Assembly (NCBI GenBank): GCA_021775095.1 | Contig: JAJFII010000096.1 | Span: 1-36,634 of the forward strand | Direction: 5' to 3' | DNA: 36,634 nucleotides | DNA from: Rhodospirillales bacterium | Lineage (GTDB): Bacteria; Pseudomonadota; Alphaproteobacteria; Rhodospirillales; Casp-alpha2 | Part shown: in pieces, positions 33,602 to 36,634 of the stretch | How positions within the stretch are numbered: position 1 is the stretch's first letter | Layout of the letters: every line of letters begins with the position of its first letter | Notes under the pieces: generated by a model | Databases searched by the model: none | What the model was told of the DNA's origin: nothing | What the model saw: the letters and a program-made list of their open reading frames with translations, nothing else | Program-made: the position numbers and the translations under genes

Positions 33602-34063
33602 CTACAGAAAATCACGGAGCATGGCGACCAGGGGAATATCTGCCGCTGGCATGGGGTAATCGCCGAGACGCACCGGGCGTACCCATTTCACGACCTGGCC
33701 TTCCATGGGTTTTAATTCGCCTTGCCATATGCGGCACGCATAGAGCGGCATGAGCAGATGAAAATCCTCATAGACATGGCTGGCGAAGGTCAGAGGTGCC
33801 AGGCAACTTTCCGTAATATCGATGTTCAGTTCTTCTTTGAGTTCGCGCACCAAAGCCGATTCCGGCAACTCTCCGCTGTTCACCTTACCGCCGGGAAATT
33901 CCCACAGTCCGGCCATGGATTTGCCGTCCGGGCGTTGCGCAATAAGCACCCGGTTGTCCGTATCGACCAGGGCGACGGCAACGACCAGCAGCGACGCGAG
34001 CCCTTTCTTATTTGGAAAAGGTGCGCCCCAGCAGCCGGACGGATCAGGAACGATAGTCGGCAT
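33602..34063 (-). CDS. mutT: MutT-type Nudix hydrolase (8-oxo-dGTP diphosphatase)
   Basis: 153 residues. The Nudix box GGKVNSGELPESALVRELKEEL matches G-x5-E-x7-REUxEE, and the RPDGKSMAGLWEFPGG block before it is typical of MutT proteins that cleanse oxidised dGTP. The ATG at 34063 lies inside the last codons of argJ (20-base overlap in another frame). The first 20 residues are unconserved-looking, so a later start near KKGLASLLVVAVAL is possible. argJ-mutT adjacency is common in alphaproteobacteria. Confidence 0.9.
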   Translation of the reverse strand: MPTIVPDPSGCWGAPFPNKKGLASLLVVAVALVDTDNRVLIAQRPDGKSMAGLWEFPGGKVNSGELPESALVRELKEELNIDITESCLAPLTFASHVYEDFHLLMPLYACRIWQGELKPMEGQVVKWVRPVRLGDYPMPAADIPLVAMLRDFL

Positions 34064-35294
34064 TTATGGAAATGTATCCATGAGTCAGATCGCAGGTCCA
34101 GACCGTCGCCTGGCCGGCCGCGATCCCCACATCGACACTAATATCTATCTCGTCGTTTTTCATGTGCGCGGCGACCGGGGCTTCGTTAAAGCCATCGACA
34201 GCCACGCCATTTTCAGCAACCGCATGGCCACCAATTCGAATGGTCAATTTATCACGGTCCGCCATTTCACCGGCTTTGCCGACGGCCATGACAATTCGCC
34301 CCCAATTGGCGTCTTCACCGGCGATGGCGGTTTTTACCAACGGCGAATTGGCAATCGACAGGGCTATGCGGCGCGCCGCAAGGTCATTTTCCGCCCCCGC
34401 AACGCGAACCGAAATAAATTTCGAGGCACCTTCTCCGTCGCGTACAATCTGTTGCGCCAAATCCTTAAAAATGGCATCCAGGGCCGCTTTAAACCCGTCC
34501 AATTGGGGGTCATCATGGCTTTTAATGGTCGGTTGACCGGCGGCCGCACCGGTCGCCATTAACAGCACCGTATCACTGGTCGAAGTATCACTGTCGACGG
34601 TAATTGAATTAAAACTCTGATCGACCAGGGGACCCAGCAGGTTTTGCATGACCGATGCCGGCAAACGGGCATCGGTAAAGACAAATGACAACATGGTCGC
34701 CATATCCGGTGCAATCATCCCCGATCCTTTGGCAATTCCGGCGATATGAACGTCGGCATCACCTATTTTCACGGTTTGGCCAGCGCCTTTTGCAAAGGTG
34801 TCTGTGGTCATGATGGCGTTGGCGGCGCGTTGCCATTGGGCGGCATCGGTGGCGGCCATCTTGCCCCATGCCGAGGCAATTTGAGAGACAATTTTATCCG
34901 CCGGTAATTGTTCGCCAATCACTCCGGTTGAGGCGCAGAATACCCGACTTGGCCGGCATGCCAATTGATCGGCGACGGCGGCAATACAGGTTTCGACAAC
35001 CTGATCGCCGGCTTTACCCGTGAACGCATTGGCGTTTCCCGCATTGACGATCAGCCCCCGGGCCTCACCACCTGCGGCAGCTTTTTTGCACCAGTCAACC
35101 GGTGCCGAGCAGGTTTTGGACTTGGTAAAGGTGCCGGCGACGGTTGTCCCCTCAGCCACTTCACAAACCAGAAGATCATGCCTCCCCTGGTATTTGATAC
35201 CGGTGGCGACAGTCGATAACCAAACGCCGGCGACAACCGGCAGGTCCGGAAAACCGGCGGGAGCGAGCGGCGAGACAGGGAGATCACCAGCCAT
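34044..35294 (-). CDS. argJ: bifunctional ornithine acetyltransferase/N-acetylglutamate synthase
   Basis: 416 residues. Transfers acetyl from N-acetylornithine to glutamate (and makes N-acetylglutamate from acetyl-CoA) in the cyclic arginine pathway. The proenzyme self-cleaves before the threonine of KGSGMIAPDMATML, here Thr200, which becomes the nucleophile; the site is intact. Other signatures are NAGNANAFTG, STGVIGE, ITVDSDTSTSDT and the C-terminal DLTHGYISINADYRS. It starts 11 bases after the parvulin stop and overlaps mutT. Confidence 0.97.
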   Translation of the reverse strand: MAGDLPVSPLAPAGFPDLPVVAGVWLSTVATGIKYQGRHDLLVCEVAEGTTVAGTFTKSKTCSAPVDWCKKAAAGGEARGLIVNAGNANAFTGKAGDQVVETCIAAVADQLACRPSRVFCASTGVIGEQLPADKIVSQIASAWGKMAATDAAQWQRAANAIMTTDTFAKGAGQTVKIGDADVHIAGIAKGSGMIAPDMATMLSFVFTDARLPASVMQNLLGPLVDQSFNSITVDSDTSTSDTVLLMATGAAAGQPTIKSHDDPQLDGFKAALDAIFKDLAQQIVRDGEGASKFISVRVAGAENDLAARRIALSIANSPLVKTAIAGEDANWGRIVMAVGKAGEMADRDKLTIRIGGHAVAENGVAVDGFNEAPVAAHMKNDEIDISVDVGIAAGQATVWTCDLTHGYISINADYRS

Positions 35295-35305
35295 GGAAAA
35301 GTTCC

Positions 35306-36151
35306 TTAGTTTGCTTTTGTACCGGTTTCCGGTGCCATTGGAGGTTTTGGCAAGAACTTTTCGATTTTTGCCGCCTTGCGCAATTCACCCATATAAAATC
35401 CACCCGCTGCCTGCGACAATTCAGAGCGCAATTGAGGTTCAGCTTGCGCATAGGACGGCGGTGCCTTGGCCCGTTTGTCTTCCTGCAAAATCACATGGTA
35501 GCCAAACTGGGTTTTAACCGGAGTCGTGGTATAGGCACCCTTGTCGAGTTCAAAAGCAGCTTTTTCAAAGGCCGGAACCATCTGTCCGCGACCAAAAAAT
35601 CCGAGATCACCACCGTTTGGGCCTGAAGGGCCCGTCGACTTGGTTTTTGCCAGTTCCGCAAAGTCCGTGCCCTTATCCAAATCAGCAATGACGGCGGTCG
35701 CCTCGGCCTCGGTTTTTACCAGAATATGCCGGGCATGAATTTCAGAGTTTCCCGACGCCGAAGCTGTCATTTTCGCATAGGCGGACTTGAGCGATTCTTC
35801 TGTGACCGCCGCGTTAATGGTTTTGGTAAGGACATTGCGTTGTAAGATCTGACGTTCAATGCGTTGCATTTCCTTTTTAAAGGCATCTTCTTTGTCCATA
35901 CCCTGTTTGCGGGCGTCTGCAGCGGATAAATGCGAATCGATGACACTGTCGAGCAGGGTTGGAAAAATCTGATCGAAGGGAATCTTGCGGTATTGTTCTG
36001 GCAGGAGTTTTTGCGCTTCGACAACATCAGAACGGGTGATTTCCAGACCATTTACTTTGGCGACGACGGGGTTTTCCTGGGCCCAGGACGGGTTCGCCAA
36101 GGTCATAAAAACAGCACTCGTTGCGGCCAATGAAAGTAGTCGATTTCGCAT
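35306..36151 (-). CDS. parvulin-type periplasmic peptidyl-prolyl cis-trans isomerase
   Basis: 281 residues. A signal peptide covers about 1-24 (LAATSAVFMTLANPSWAQ), then a SurA_N-like helical segment (about 28-125), then a rotamase/PpiC domain (about 135-232) with ARHILVKTEAEA, GGDLGFFGRGQMVPAFEKAAF and VKTQFGYHVI, and a C-terminal helix. A periplasmic folding catalyst for outer-membrane or exported proteins. It heads the minus-strand run to argJ; about 180 bases of AT-rich sequence with the likely promoter separate it from repeat copy D. Confidence 0.93.
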   Translation of the reverse strand: MRNRLLSLAATSAVFMTLANPSWAQENPVVAKVNGLEITRSDVVEAQKLLPEQYRKIPFDQIFPTLLDSVIDSHLSAADARKQGMDKEDAFKKEMQRIERQILQRNVLTKTINAAVTEESLKSAYAKMTASASGNSEIHARHILVKTEAEATAVIADLDKGTDFAELAKTKSTGPSGPNGGDLGFFGRGQMVPAFEKAAFELDKGAYTTTPVKTQFGYHVILQEDKRAKAPPSYAQAEPQLRSELSQAAGGFYMGELRKAAKIEKFLPKPPMAPETGTKAN

Positions 36152-36334
36152 TTTATCGTCCTTATCGGGGCCAGTCTTTAATTAAACTGGCGTGAAATTC
36201 GAAATTTCCTTCACATAAGAAGGAAAAGATTGCCATGGATAAAGCATATCGTATGGCACCATACAAGCTTCCGACAGGTTTTTTGCGGCATATCACAAAT
36301 CTTTGAGGGCCCTGTCAATTGTATTATTTGCCTA

Positions 36335-36599
36335 GGGTCAGGACCCCTTAATTTCATCCATTCAGAGGAGGTGATTTATCTTATCGGTTAGGCGGAAAGA
36401 CGCAGGAAACCCCACGGTTTTCAAGTTTTTTCAACGAAGCCAGAGTGATAAAGCGCCCCGCCCCAAGGGGTTTGTCCGTAAGCTCACGCCTACTGCGAAA
36501 ACAAGGCTCGAATATGCCCAGCATGTCCTTGCGCTTGTTTTCTTGTATTCGTAAGCTTACGGACAAACAGAATTGCATGAAATTAATCGGTCCTGACCC
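36335..36599 (+). mobile_element. MITE-like 265-bp element, copy D
   Basis: 265 bases with the best-preserved ends: CTAG on both sides (TA at 36333-36334 and 36600-36601), left tip GGGTCAGGACCCC and right tip GGTCCTGACCC. A long internal hairpin is visible: outer arms 36470-36488 and 36550-36568 (GTTTGTCCGTAAGC around one mismatch), inner arms 36497-36505 and 36534-36542 (GAAAACAAG/CTTGTTTTC). GGAGGTGAT near the left end equals the perfect complement of the 16S rRNA 3' end, without a start codon nearby. No transposase. Confidence 0.9.
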
Positions 36600-36634
36600 T
36601 AGTTCCAGCCTTCGACGCCAGCCATATTGGGCAA
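36599..36634 (-). CDS. C-terminal end of an unidentified gene (partial)
   Basis: Read on the minus strand, the last eleven codons before TAG (36599-36601) give LPNMAGVEGWN, open to the window edge. It is too short to identify and could be chance. It is listed because its stop is formed by the tip of repeat copy D exactly as at serA and the cyclic-nucleotide-binding gene. Confidence 0.4.
   Translation of the reverse strand: MPNMAGVEGWN

Noticed and set aside
1-36634. CRISPR array, prophage or integrase genes
   Set aside because: No regularly spaced short repeats, phage structural genes, transposase or integrase were seen in any frame.

Overview
The window looks like chromosome of an alphaproteobacterium, probably Rhodospirillales-like. 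This is inferred from serC-serA, a parvulin-argJ-mutT run, bluB and receiver/PAS kinases. No rRNA is present to place it. Most of it is ordinary metabolism and signalling, interrupted by a short repeat family, two broken genes and one unusual three-gene cassette.

Layout. 1-3.0 kb: a truncated repeat copy, then serA and serC (serine biosynthesis, minus strand). 3.1-6.2 kb: an orphan CheB-like methylesterase, convergent with an SLC13/RCK_C anion permease whose leader carries a terminator-like palindrome. 6.6-10.1 kb: an intact enolase homologue that has lost nearly all catalytic residues, repeat copy B, and a large cyclic-nucleotide-binding protein. 10.6-14.3 kb: a receiver-multiPAS histidine kinase and a small secreted protein. 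14.5-18.4 kb: a tight cassette of alpha/beta-hydrolase, caspase-like peptidase and beta-sandwich/helical partner; this is the best candidate for a poorly described system. 18.7-20.8 kb: repeat copy C, a decayed class III alcohol dehydrogenase, a PP2C-type response regulator, and a FAD-oxidoreductase stump ending at the 3' end of tRNA-Leu(UAA). 20.9-21.6 kb: bluB. 21.8-30.7 kb: a sugar-acid locus with a dehydratase and SDR divergent from a FadR-type regulator and a four-gene sugar ABC importer. 30.8-36.2 kb: a minus-strand run, parvulin -> argJ -> mutT -> TauE -> YHYH protein -> CinA-like protein. 36.3 kb to end: repeat copy D and the last codons of another gene.

The thread across the window is a 265-bp MITE-like element, seen in four copies (one cut by the window edge). 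Its imperfect terminal inverted repeats begin with G and adjoin a TA dinucleotide. In three of the four copies that TA plus the element's first G forms the TAG stop codon of the neighbouring reading frame, which suggests insertion into stop codons without loss of the protein end. No transposase is encoded in the window.

Functional links: SerC and SerA are consecutive serine-pathway enzymes. The dehydratase, SDR, regulator and importer form one uptake-and-oxidation unit, with a strong 36-bp imperfect palindrome in the divergent promoter region. The hydrolase-caspase-partner cassette has a 9-bp gap and then a 14-bp overlap, so its products are probably made and used together.
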